64,000 nt of DNA from Shimia aestuarii (GTDB taxonomy: Bacteria > Pseudomonadota > Alphaproteobacteria > Rhodobacterales > Rhodobacteraceae), in the NCBI RefSeq assembly GCF_022814865.1, contig NZ_JAKVRD010000009.1, positions 1 to 64,000 on the forward strand, in the 5' to 3' direction. Of the stretch, positions 54,394 through 62,813 are shown in pieces (the stretch's first letter is position 1; every line of letters begins with the position of its first letter). Under the pieces are notes generated by a model. It saw nothing but the letters and a program-made list of their open reading frames with translations. It had not been told where the DNA came from and made no database searches. The position numbers were made by a program, and so were the translations under genes.

Positions 54394-55559
54394 AAGGCAT
54401 CCCCAACGGTCAGGCCAGCAGAGCCAAGGAGTGTTGTGGCTGCCGCGCGCAGGCGCACGAAAAAGCCGCCTTTGCCGATATCCTTGCCAGCCAAGAGCGG
54501 CACGGTGACGGGCGGCAGACCCTCGGGGGAAATCACCAATGTGGCAAGTTCCTGATCCTTGGCGATGGGGGCCTCGATGGGACCGGAATAGATCACCTCA
54601 GAGGGGACCTTCTCGTCAGCGAAGATCGGCAGCAGAAGGTTGATATCCCGTGCCGGGACGAGCGGCACGGTTTTTGCGTTTCCCATCGTCACCTCCGCGT
54701 CAAACACGGTATCGCCAGACCGCACAAGGGTCTTGGGGGTGAATTGACGGAAGGCCCAGTTCACGATGGCCTCGGCTTCTTCAGCGCGGGATTTGGCCGT
54801 CGGCAGGCCGGTGATCGCAAAGAAGACGCGGCGGTCGCCCTGTTTGGCAGAGCCAACGAGGCCATACCCTGCTTCGGATGTGTGCCCGGTCTTGAGCCCG
54901 TCGGCACCGATACCTAGCCCAAGCAGCGGGTTCCGGTTGTAGCGGTTCTGGCTTTCCTTTTCGTCGAAGAGGAATTCCTTCTCGGCGAACATCGGGTAGA
55001 AATCGGGGAAGTCGAGATGCAGGCGGTTCGCCAGCACGGCGAGATCACGCATGGACATACGTTGACCGGGATCGGGCCAGCCATTGGAATTCGAGAAGGT
55101 CGAGTTCTCCATGCCGATCTGACGCGCGCGGCGAGTCATCAGCTGGGCAAAGCCCGCTTCGGTCCCGTCCGGCGAGAGCGCCTCGGCAATCACCGCGCAG
55201 GCATCGTTGCCGGACAGCACGATGATACCGCGCAGGAGGTCTTCGACGCTGACCCGTTCGCCAGCGCGCAGGAAGAGGGTCGAGCCGCCGTAGTTCATCG
55301 CATGTTGCGAGACGGGCAATTCTTCTTTGAGGCTTAGGCGCCCTTCCCGCACCGCCTCGAAAGCCATGTAAACCGTCATCAGCTTGGACATGGACGCCGG
55401 CGGGAGCGGGGTATCGGCGTTCTTGGATAGGAGGACAGAGCCTGTCTCCTGATCAAAGACATAGGCGGCGCGCGCCCCGGTATCGAAAGCCTGGGCCTGT
55501 GTAAGGCCCAGGAGGGTCAAGAGGGCGGCGGTCAGGGCGGCTTTGATGGCCTGTGTCAT
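54390..55559 (-). CDS. D-alanyl-D-alanine carboxypeptidase (PBP5/6 family)
   Basis: A 389-residue protein with a signal peptide (MTQAIKAALTAALLTLLGLT, cleaved at AQA). The serine-peptidase motifs are PPASMSKLMTVY (SxxK), VLSGNDACAV (SxN) and DGLKTGHTSEAGYG (KTG). The C-terminal PBP5_C domain has GKDIGKGGFFVRLRAAAT, an amphipathic anchor. It trims the last D-Ala from peptidoglycan pentapeptides in the periplasm. It follows a SPOR lipoprotein gene after 21 bases. Confidence 0.93.
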   Translation of the reverse strand: MTQAIKAALTAALLTLLGLTQAQAFDTGARAAYVFDQETGSVLLSKNADTPLPPASMSKLMTVYMAFEAVREGRLSLKEELPVSQHAMNYGGSTLFLRAGERVSVEDLLRGIIVLSGNDACAVIAEALSPDGTEAGFAQLMTRRARQIGMENSTFSNSNGWPDPGQRMSMRDLAVLANRLHLDFPDFYPMFAEKEFLFDEKESQNRYNRNPLLGLGIGADGLKTGHTSEAGYGLVGSAKQGDRRVFFAITGLPTAKSRAEEAEAIVNWAFRQFTPKTLVRSGDTVFDAEVTMGNAKTVPLVPARDINLLLPIFADEKVPSEVIYSGPIEAPIAKDQELATLVISPEGLPPVTVPLLAGKDIGKGGFFVRLRAAATTLLGSAGLTVGDAL

Positions 55560-55580
55560 GCGCGTGTCCTTGGGGCTGGC

Positions 55581-56441
55581 CTAGTTCGAGACGGCATAGG
55601 CGTCGGTGAAGCCGGTGCCGTGAATCTTGTTGAGAAGGGTCTTGCGTTCGGCGGCGTTCGTGGCCGGGCCGACGACGACACGCCAGAAGGTCTTGTCCTT
55701 GCTGGTCATCTTCTTGACCAGCGGCACCATGCCGTTGTTGCGCATCGTGCCTGCCGCGTTGTCGGCATTGTCGCGCACCGAGAAGATCCCGATCTGGATA
55801 TAGGGTTTGGAGAGCGACGAGGCCGAGGGTGCGGGCGCGGATTCTGAGGTAACGGTCTGCGCCGGAGGAGCAACGGCCGTGTCGGTGTCGTCTAGTGCGG
55901 CGGTTGCCGCGGCGACGGGATCAAGCGCCTCGGTGTCGACTTCTTCTGCCGCCATCGCGTCGGTTGCGGCGGGAATATCTTCGGCGACTTCTTCCCGGCG
56001 CAGGGCGGTGACGTTCAGTTCCGCCGGCTGTCCGGCGAGCATGCCAAGCGCGGCGGCAGCATCGGCGGAGATCTGAATCCGCGGGCCGGGAATCTCGCGT
56101 TCACGGCGATACAGTGCTCCGATGACGAACTTGCCGTTGCTCTGGTTGCGGATGATGACGCGATCGGGGTCCGCCACATCAGGATGCGCCGCCCAGATGC
56201 CGCCAAGGCTTGGCCGCCCGTCCCAAAGACCGGCCTCCGTGGCCGAGAAAACCTCGGGCGCTTCGACATCGCGTTCGACAAGTTTTGTCGTGCGACTATC
56301 GGTCTGTTCTTGTTTCGGGCCGGATTTGAACATTTCGGAGAAGCTCTGGCCGTCCTGACACCCCGCAACGGCGGCGGCTGTGATCAGAGCGAGGCCAAGC
56401 CTGCGCGCCGGTGATAAATCCGGGAGTGTCATGCGTGTCAT
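55581..56441 (-). CDS. SPOR-domain lipoprotein
   Basis: A 286-residue lipoprotein with signal LGLALITAAAVAGC (lipobox AVAGC). The middle is acidic and Ala-rich. The C-terminal 75 residues form a SPOR domain (KPYIQIGIFSVRDNADNAAG, then FWRVVVGPATNAAERKTLLN), which binds glycan strands lacking stem peptides at the division site. Its N-terminal half resembles RlpA-type proteins (GLWDGRPSLGGIWAAHPDVA), but I see no catalytic Asp to confirm this. It heads the seven-gene run. Confidence 0.87.
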   Translation of the reverse strand: MTRMTLPDLSPARRLGLALITAAAVAGCQDGQSFSEMFKSGPKQEQTDSRTTKLVERDVEAPEVFSATEAGLWDGRPSLGGIWAAHPDVADPDRVIIRNQSNGKFVIGALYRREREIPGPRIQISADAAAALGMLAGQPAELNVTALRREEVAEDIPAATDAMAAEEVDTEALDPVAAATAALDDTDTAVAPPAQTVTSESAPAPSASSLSKPYIQIGIFSVRDNADNAAGTMRNNGMVPLVKKMTSKDKTFWRVVVGPATNAAERKTLLNKIHGTGFTDAYAVSN

Positions 56442-56691
56442 GCGATGCCCTTTGCCTCGTCTCGGGTCCTGTCTTGCCGGGTCTCTGGGGCGTGTCTTGC
56501 GCCGCCTCTCTTGCCCGGGACTGATCTTGGTCTTTGATTAGCACGGCCTGCCTGCGCCGCACGTTGACCGCAGTGTAGCTGCAAGGGCAGGTCAAGAAAA
56601 GTCTGCGCATCAGCGTCGGCGGAATTTCCCACTAGGTCAGTGCGCAAGGGGGCTTTCAGAATCAAACGGCTGGCCTTAGGGAAGATGAACC

Positions 56692-56781
56692 GGAGGAGTG
56701 GCAGAGTGGTTGAATGCACCGGTCTTGAAAACCGACGTGGGTTAACGCCCACCGTGGGTTCGAATCCCACCTCCTCCGCCA
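56692..56781 (+). tRNA. tRNA-Ser (TGA)
   Basis: A 90-base type II tRNA: acceptor GGAGGAG, anticodon arm CCGGTCTTGAAAACCG with anticodon TGA, long variable arm, T-arm GTGGGTTCGAATCCCAC, encoded CCA. A mobile region begins just downstream, so its 3' end is the probable attachment site. Confidence 0.96.
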
Positions 56782-57031
56782 CTATTTTGTTTATGTTGTT
56801 GATATTTAATTATTTTTGTGTAGCGCTATCGTTTGGCCCCACATTCAGCCCCACGCGGTTTGGTCGTTGTCAGATTCTCTATTGACCGAACAGTAACGAC
56901 AAGGTTCATTGGTTCTTGATCCGATTGGATCAGTCGCGTCATGGCAACAGGCCTGATTCCGACCATCAGTAACATACGTTTCTAGATGCAAGACGTGTCG
57001 TGAAACCCTCATTCCGAAGGAGGGTTTTGGC

Positions 57032-57397
57032 ATGTCCAAAGCACCCAAGACTACAAAAGCGATACGTGATCTTTTCCTCGAGGGGGAGCCGCCACGAGAA
57101 GCGGCAGCGCCCCTGAGCGCGAAGACCTCTAGAAAGCAAGCGTTGAGGGGGCATCGGAAGCGTTCCGTGCCTATTCTTCCCGAAGATGAGCGATATCTAT
57201 GTGATCGCGTTGTTGCGGCCCGGTTCGGCGTCTCCCGGCAAACGGTTTGGCGCTGGGCAAAAAGCAGCGCGCGGTTTCCAAAACCAGTTGTGATCAGTCC
57301 TGGAACCACGCGGTGGTTGCTGTCTGACCTCATTGCCTATGAGCTGGAGTTGCAGGAAGCGTCTTCGAGAGACTCTGGTTCGGAGGGCGCGGTATGA
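57032..57397 (+). CDS. AlpA-like/MerR-type DNA-binding protein of an integrative element
   Basis: A 121-residue protein with GAAGGAGG before its ATG. Residues 50-110 hold an excisionase-like HTH: YLCDRVVAARFGVSRQTVWR, then WAKSSARFPKPVVISPGTTR and WLLSDLIAYE. This is the AlpA/prophage CP4-57 regulator pattern. It probably controls excision and integration with the recombinase, which it overlaps by ATGA. The N-terminal 45 residues are basic and unassigned. Confidence 0.78.
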   Translation: MSKAPKTTKAIRDLFLEGEPPREAAAPLSAKTSRKQALRGHRKRSVPILPEDERYLCDRVVAARFGVSRQTVWRWAKSSARFPKPVVISPGTTRWLLSDLIAYELELQEASSRDSGSEGAV

Positions 57398-58356
57398 GCC
57401 GGTCATATCGAAACGTCTGCCTGTCGTTAAACAGGGTCTATACCGTCAATGAAGTGCAGGTGTTGTACGATGTTTGCCGCAACACTGTGTCAAATTGGGT
57501 GCGCGAAGGGTTGCGCCCTTCTGACGATAGTTTTCCGCAGCTGTTCCGCGGGACTGAGCTTAAGCGGTTTCATGATGCCAGAGTGGCGCGCGCACGGAGG
57601 GGCTTGCGATTTGGGGAGTTCAAATGCGTGGGATGCGGGGCTGCTGTGTTTCCTGACGTCCGATCTGTGCGTTTGGAGATCGTGGAGGGCCGTCGAACGT
57701 TTGCTCATGCGACGTGTTGCGACTGTGGGGCAAGGGTGCTGAAGTTCCTGGGTGCGACGGAATGCACCAAGGTGCAGGAATGCCTCGATACCAACACCGA
57801 GCTTTCCGAGATAGACGAATATCAGGCGGCACTCCCGGCTCGTATTGGGAAGGATAAAGGGGGTCAGGATGTGGCGTGGTTCACAAGCAACGATCGAATT
57901 ATTCACGAGTGGCAGATCTATGCGGGGCGATTTAGCGAGAAAACGCAACAGGCTTACCTTGTGAGCATTCGCGAGTTTGAAGAGTTCATCGGTGGCGAGA
58001 GCTTTGACAAAGTCACGACCAAACGGGCTGGGGCGTACCGTGATCATTTGGTTGAACTACACAAGCGCCCCAAGGAAAGCGGTGGTCTCAGCAGCTCGAC
58101 CGTGCGCCACCGCGCGTCTCATCTCAGTGCGTTCTTCAAGTGGCTTAGAGGTCAAACTGGGTATCGGCGTCTGAGCGCGAGCATTCCCGACTACTTTGCT
58201 TTGCCGCGCGCGACATCTGGGGTTGGCCTCAAAGAGCGCCAGAAAATCTACCCGTCCTTGGACGAGGCATGGGCCATGGTCGATGGCATGCCTGCAAGAA
58301 CGCTCACGCAGCGCCGGGATCGGGCGATGGTTGCGTTTGCCTTTGTGTCGGGGTTT
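57394..58356 (+). pseudogene. Tyrosine recombinase truncated by an IS21-family element
   Basis: The frame begins with an HTH (VYTVNEVQVLYDVCRNTVSN), then a zinc-ribbon-like CVGCGAAVF...CCDCGARVL, then a SAM-like core-binding domain (SEKTQQAYLVSIREFEEFIG, STVRHRASHLSAFFKWLRGQ) and the first part of the catalytic domain up to MVAFAFVSGF. The IS begins at 58357, and the Arg/His-x-x-Arg/Tyr residues of the active site are missing. The 3' part is not seen on the other side of the IS. The protein is therefore inactive as a recombinase. Confidence 0.82.
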
Positions 58357-58464
58357 TGTGAATCCCGGAGACAAAATGGGCCACAGAAGCGGTCAGATTT
58401 CCTGATCGTAGCGGAGTAAAATTCCGCCACTTTACGCCTGAGGCAACGATCTGAAGGCGGGGAG

Positions 58465-59964
58465 ATGTATTCTGTGGAACTTTATAATCGGGTGCGCCGG
58501 GCGTGCCATGTTGAGGGTATGAGCGAGCGTGCGGCAGCACGGCATTTCGGGATTGATCGCAAGACTGTGTCGAAGATTTTGCAGCATTCGGTACCGCCTG
58601 GATATCGGCGGCGCACTCCGCCAGCGCGACCGAAGCTTGATCCGTTCATTCCAATCATCGATCAAATTCTGGAAGACGATAAAGCCAGGATCAAAAAACA
58701 GCGTCATACGGCCAAGCACATTCATGCCCGGCTGCGCGACGAGCACGGGTTCACGGGCGGCATTACCATCGTCACGGATTACGTCCGCGAGAAGAAGCGG
58801 CGCTCGAAAGAAGTATTTGTGCCGCTCAGCCACGCCCCGGGTCATGCACAAGTGGATTTTGGCGAGGCTCTGGGCGTGATCGGTGGGGTCGAATGCAAGC
58901 TGCACTACTTCGCAATGGCGCTGCCGCATTCGGATGCGGTCTTCATAAAGGCCTATCCTGCGGAGACCACGGAAGCCTTTTGCGATGGCCACAACGCTGC
59001 CTTTGCGTTCTTTGGCGGCGTGCCGTTGTCGATGCTCTATGACAATACGACTATTGCGGTCGCCAAGATTTGCGGTGACGGCACACGTGAGCGGACCCGC
59101 ACCTTCGCCGAGCTGCAATCTCACTATCTGTTTGACGACAAGTTTGGGCGCCCTGCAAAGGGCAATGATAAAGGGCATGTGGAAGGGGCTGTTGGGTATG
59201 GGCGGCGGAACTTTATGGTTCCCGCGCCGCGGTTCGAGGACTTCGACGCGCTGAATGCCTGGCTGGAAGGCCAATGCCTGCGGCGTCAGAACGACATTGT
59301 GCGCGGCCATTCCGAGATGATCGGCGAGCGCATGTTACGTGATCTGGATGCGCTGATGGCACTGCCGCCCACACCCTATGACGCCTGCGAGAAGGTCAGT
59401 ACGCGGGCGACGTCGATCTCGATGGTGCGCTATCGGAGCAATGATTATTCTGTGCCCGTGGCGTTCGCTCATCACGAAGTTCAGGTTCGTGGATATGTCC
59501 ATGAGGTTGTGATCGGCTGCGGCCCGGATGTGATCGCCCGGCATCAGCGATCCTATGACAAGGCCGATATGATCTTCGACCCGGTGCATTTCCTGCCGCT
59601 GTTGGAGCGGAAGGTCGGTGCCCTGGATCAGGCTGCGCCTTTGCAAGGCTGGGACTTGCCAGATGCATTTGCCACGTTGCGCCGGTTGCTGGAGGCCAGA
59701 ATGGGTAAACCGGGTAAGCGCGAGTATGTTCAGGTCTTACGGCTGTTAGAGACCTTCGAGATGGATCATGTCCATGGCGCGGTGCGCCAGGCCCTTGATC
59801 TCGGCGCAATTGGCTATGACGCAATCAAGCACCTGGTGCTGTGCCGGATTGAGCGCCGCCCGCCTAAACTGGATCTGGATGTCTATCCCTTCCTGCCAGC
59901 AGCCCAAGTCGAGACAACAAAGGCGGCAAGCTACAAAGTACTGATGTCTGGGGTGACAACATGA
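58465..59964 (+). CDS. istA: IS21-family transposase IstA
   Basis: A 499-residue DDE transposase. It has an N-terminal HTH (RRACHVEGMSERAAARHFGI) and the catalytic acids in HAQVDFGEALGV, MLYDNTTIAVAKI and KGHVEGAVGYGRRN. The C-terminal half carries a beta-barrel (YDVPVAF-like NDYSVPVAFAHHEVQVRGYV). It is full length with no frameshift, so it may still be active. Its stop overlaps the istB ATG, as normal for the family. Confidence 0.95.
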   Translation: MYSVELYNRVRRACHVEGMSERAAARHFGIDRKTVSKILQHSVPPGYRRRTPPARPKLDPFIPIIDQILEDDKARIKKQRHTAKHIHARLRDEHGFTGGITIVTDYVREKKRRSKEVFVPLSHAPGHAQVDFGEALGVIGGVECKLHYFAMALPHSDAVFIKAYPAETTEAFCDGHNAAFAFFGGVPLSMLYDNTTIAVAKICGDGTRERTRTFAELQSHYLFDDKFGRPAKGNDKGHVEGAVGYGRRNFMVPAPRFEDFDALNAWLEGQCLRRQNDIVRGHSEMIGERMLRDLDALMALPPTPYDACEKVSTRATSISMVRYRSNDYSVPVAFAHHEVQVRGYVHEVVIGCGPDVIARHQRSYDKADMIFDPVHFLPLLERKVGALDQAAPLQGWDLPDAFATLRRLLEARMGKPGKREYVQVLRLLETFEMDHVHGAVRQALDLGAIGYDAIKHLVLCRIERRPPKLDLDVYPFLPAAQVETTKAASYKVLMSGVTT

Positions 59965-60719
59965 CAGATGCCCCACAGGTTTTGCTCGCACATCACCTCA
60001 AGAAGCTGAGGCTGCCGACCTTCCTAAGCGAATACGACAAGCTTGCCCGGCAATGTGCTGCCGAGGGCAAGGACCATGTCCAATATCTGCTCCGGGTATG
60101 CGAATTGGAATTGATCGAACGCGAGCGCCGGATGATCGAGCGTCGGATCAAAGCAGCAAAGTTCCCGGCAACCAAGAGCCTCGATAGCTTCGACTTCAAG
60201 GCAATCCCCTCGCTGAACAAAATGCTTGTGATGGAGCTGGCCCGGTGTGAGTTCGTGACACGCCGCGAGAACATAATCGCCCTCGGCCCATCCGGTACCG
60301 GAAAGACTCACGCAGCCCTGGGATTGGGCCTGGCCGCCTGCCAGAAAGGTATGCGGGTCAGGTTTGTGACAGCGGCAGCTCTGGTGCATGAGCTGATCGA
60401 AGCCGTCGATGAACGCCGCCTGCAACGCTTGCAGAAACAGCTCGCGGCTCAGGATCTGCTCATCATCGACGAACTTGGCTTTGTGCCGCTGTCCAAGACA
60501 GGTGCGGAATTGCTGTTCGAAGTCATCAGCCAACGCTACGAACGCGGATCGATCATCATCACCTCCAACCTGCCGTTCGACGAATGGACGGAAACCTTCG
60601 GAACAGAACGCCTGACCGGTGCCATCCTCGACCGCCTCACACACCACGTCCACATTCTGGAGATGAACGGCGAGAGCTTCCGCCTGCGCGAAAGCCGAAA
60701 ATCCAAAACCAAAAATTGA
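59961..60719 (+). CDS. istB: IS21-family helper ATPase IstB
   Basis: A 252-residue AAA+ protein related to DnaC: Walker A ALGPSGTGKTHAALGLGLAA, Walker B LLIIDELGFVPLSKTGAELL, sensor IIITSNLPFDEWTETFG. It assembles on DNA and directs IstA to targets. The sequence is complete. Coupled to istA by an ATGA overlap. Confidence 0.96.
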   Translation: MTDAPQVLLAHHLKKLRLPTFLSEYDKLARQCAAEGKDHVQYLLRVCELELIERERRMIERRIKAAKFPATKSLDSFDFKAIPSLNKMLVMELARCEFVTRRENIIALGPSGTGKTHAALGLGLAACQKGMRVRFVTAAALVHELIEAVDERRLQRLQKQLAAQDLLIIDELGFVPLSKTGAELLFEVISQRYERGSIIITSNLPFDEWTETFGTERLTGAILDRLTHHVHILEMNGESFRLRESRKSKTKN

Positions 60720-60893
60720 TCAGAACTGGCCTGCGGCCAGTGCGCCTTGGCATGCGTCAGCTATATTGAAAGCACGCACGCCAAGGCGCCGCATCACTCA
60801 ACCAACATGGCCCAGTTTTACACCGGCGCCTGGCCCAATTTTACTCCGAGATTGACAGGTGCGGATTTTCGATGTCCCGGCATAGGTTCTCCA

Positions 60894-60911
60894 TTAGTGA
60901 GTAATCACTAA
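60894..60911. promoter_or_regulatory. Palindromic operator candidate near the P450 gene
   Basis: TTAGTGA-GTAA-TCACTAA is a perfect inverted repeat of the kind bound by TetR or MarR regulators. It lies between the IS right end and the FNR box. Confidence 0.45.
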
Positions 60912-60932
60912 CTTATTGCATCACATGGTCCA

Positions 60933-60946
60933 TTGACGAAAGTCAA
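60933..60946. promoter_or_regulatory. FNR-type box upstream of the P450 gene
   Basis: TTGACGAAAGTCAA is a perfect palindrome matching TTGAY-N4-RTCAA, about 90 bases before the P450 ATG. Confidence 0.65.
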
Positions 60947-61034
60947 GTTGAGGGCGGCGCGACTCAGTTAGCGTAAGTTCATATGTGGGCGGTGAGGGCC
61001 TCTACGAGACTGGAAAGGTGGAACTGAGGCCTTC

Positions 61035-62426
61035 ATGAGTTGTCCGCATTATCCTAGACCCGAGCCAGTGAAACCCGCCTCACGTCCCGAGCGGGTTTCA
61101 CTACTTTCCTATCTTTGGAGGTTTCGGCAGGATATCCTGTCGGCGCAGCCGGCGCGGCTCTATCGCGCTTGGATGGCGGAGTTTCGCACGCCGTTCTTTA
61201 CGTCTTTCCTGTGCAATGATCCCGAGCTTGTTGATCTTGTCCTGTCGCGGCGATCGGAGGATTTTCCAAAGTCCAACCGGCTCTTTGAGGGGCTCGTCCC
61301 GCTTCTTGGGCATTCCGTCTTCATCACGAATGGCAAGGAATGGGAACGGCAGCGACGGATCATAGATCCTGCGTTCGAAAGTGGCCGGGTGCGAGAGGTG
61401 TTCCCGGTCATGTGGGATGCTGCCGCCGCCGCGGTCGAGCGGCTTGGGCCGGTCGCGGATGGTCGGCCTGTCGATGTCGAGACGGTCACCTCGCATGTCG
61501 CGCTCGACGTGATCTTTCGGGCCATGTTTTCAATCCCGGTCGAGAACGACACCGCCCAATCAGTTTTTAGGGCGTTCCGGGCGCATCAGGCCGCGCGGCC
61601 GCTTCTCAATAGCGGCTCGCTCTTGCCCTTGCCGGCCTGGTTTCCGCGCTGGCGGGGGCGCAAGGCGCGCCGCACGGCCAAACAGATCCGAGCCTTGGTC
61701 GAGGCGCTTGTCGCGACGCGGGCGCAGGAGATCGCAGAGGGCCGCGCGCCGGATGATCTCGCGACGCGGATCATGACGACACCTGACGCGGAAGATGGGC
61801 GGGTTTTTACGGCGCAGGAGATGGTCGATCAGGTTGGTATTTTCCTGTTGGCGGGCCACGAGACCTCGGCTGCGGCACTGGGGTGGGCGCTTTACTTGAT
61901 GGCGCTTTTCCCGGAGTGGCAGGAAAAGGTGGCGCAGGAGGCGGAAGCCACGATTGATCCTGAGAAGATCTATTTCTCGGCAGGGAGCAAGTTGCGCCTG
62001 TCGCGGGCGGTTTTCCGGGAGGCGTTGCGTCTCTATCCGCCGGTGCCGATGTACCTTCGGGAAGCGGCGCAGGAAGAGGTCTTTCGGGGGCGGAAGGTTC
62101 CAAGGGGTGCGCAGGTGATCATAAGCCCGTGGCACCTGCATCGGCATGAGCGGCTTTGGGACAGGCCAGACAGTTTCGATCCCACCCGCTGGGACAGCCA
62201 AGAGGGCAGGGCCAGCGCGCGACAAGCCTATCTGCCTTTCTCGGAGGGGCCGCGCGTTTGTCCGGGATCGGCTTTCGCGATGATGGAGGGGCAGTTGATC
62301 CTGTCGATGATCTTGCAACGCTACCGTGTCGAACTCGTCGAGGGACGGGAGCCCGTCCCCGTTGCACAGCTCACGGTGCGGGGTCGGGATGGGATTTGGC
62401 TCCGATTCCGGCCACGCGGCGACTGA
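61035..62426 (+). CDS. Cytochrome P450
   Basis: A 463-residue P450. I helix: FLLAGHETSAAALGWALYL (oxygen-activation motif AGHETS). K helix: REALRLYPPVP (ExxR). Meander: FDPTRW. Heme loop: LPFSEGPRVCPGSAFAMMEG, with Cys409 as the iron ligand; Ser-Glu-Gly-Pro replaces the usual F-x-x-G-x-R start. No signal or membrane anchor is visible, so it is soluble and needs separate electron donors. Its substrate is unknown; CYP102/CYP4-like fatty acid hydroxylation is one possibility. It precedes feoA by 93 bases in the same direction. Confidence 0.92.
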   Translation: MSCPHYPRPEPVKPASRPERVSLLSYLWRFRQDILSAQPARLYRAWMAEFRTPFFTSFLCNDPELVDLVLSRRSEDFPKSNRLFEGLVPLLGHSVFITNGKEWERQRRIIDPAFESGRVREVFPVMWDAAAAAVERLGPVADGRPVDVETVTSHVALDVIFRAMFSIPVENDTAQSVFRAFRAHQAARPLLNSGSLLPLPAWFPRWRGRKARRTAKQIRALVEALVATRAQEIAEGRAPDDLATRIMTTPDAEDGRVFTAQEMVDQVGIFLLAGHETSAAALGWALYLMALFPEWQEKVAQEAEATIDPEKIYFSAGSKLRLSRAVFREALRLYPPVPMYLREAAQEEVFRGRKVPRGAQVIISPWHLHRHERLWDRPDSFDPTRWDSQEGRASARQAYLPFSEGPRVCPGSAFAMMEGQLILSMILQRYRVELVEGREPVPVAQLTVRGRDGIWLRFRPRGD

Positions 62427-62455
62427 CGGTTCGTTGCGGAAAGGGATGGTCGCGT

Positions 62456-62469
62456 TTGACTTCTGTCAA
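62456..62469. promoter_or_regulatory. FNR-type box upstream of feoA
   Basis: TTGACTTCTGTCAA is a perfect palindrome. Centred 57 bases before the feoA ATG, it leaves room for a class II FNR promoter with a -10-like TATGGT near 62492. Confidence 0.7.
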
Positions 62470-62519
62470 TTCCGATAAAAACAATCGGCATTATGGTGTG
62501 AGGGAATCAGGAGTCCCCC

Positions 62520-62813
62520 ATGTCGGAAATTTCTCCCAACCTTGAGGCCGGTCCGGTCGAAGATGTCTTTCCGCTCGTCGCGGCGCGCGTCGGCATGCGG
62601 TGTTTGATCCACTCGCTTGGCGATACGCTCGAAAGCAGGCTTGAGCTCTTGGCGGCAGGTTTGGCGCCGGATCAGGAAGTGCAGGTCGTATCGGTCTGCG
62701 ACAAGCGCCATTGTGTCTTGGCGTGTGGACAGATCCGGGCCGCTGTCGGTGCGGATCTCGCACGTACGATCTCTTTGCGTAGCTGCCCAAGCTGCGGGGC
62801 AACTCGCTCATGA
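62520..62813 (+). CDS. feoA: FeoA-like protein with C-terminal CxxC
   Basis: A 97-residue protein with an SH3-like FeoA core: FPLVAARVGMRCLIHSLGDT, LELLAAGLAPDQEVQVVSVC, and LACGQIRAAVGADLARTISL. It ends with an added CPSCGATRS, a CxxC pair that FeoA proteins usually lack. FeoA binds FeoB and supports Fe2+ import. It is coupled to feoB by an ATGA overlap, and an FNR-type box lies in its promoter. Confidence 0.9.
   Translation: MSEISPNLEAGPVEDVFPLVAARVGMRCLIHSLGDTLESRLELLAAGLAPDQEVQVVSVCDKRHCVLACGQIRAAVGADLARTISLRSCPSCGATRS

Larger units (their letters stand above)
58357..60857 (+). mobile_element. IS21-family insertion sequence
   Basis: The element is about 2.5 kb with imperfect terminal inverted repeats. 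The left end reads TGTGAATCCCGGAGACAAAA; the right end, read inward, is TGTCAATCTCGGAGTAAAAT, both followed by TGGGCCA. It contains istA and istB overlapping by 4 bases. Extra internal copies of TGGCCCARTTTTAC near the right end are probably transposase sites. No matching target duplication is seen at the two flanks (GGGTTT versus GGTGCG). Confidence 0.92.

Noticed and set aside
60858-61034. Remaining half of the recombinase after the IS
   Set aside because: No frame here gives the R-HxxR-Y catalytic motifs; the sequence looks like a promoter region.
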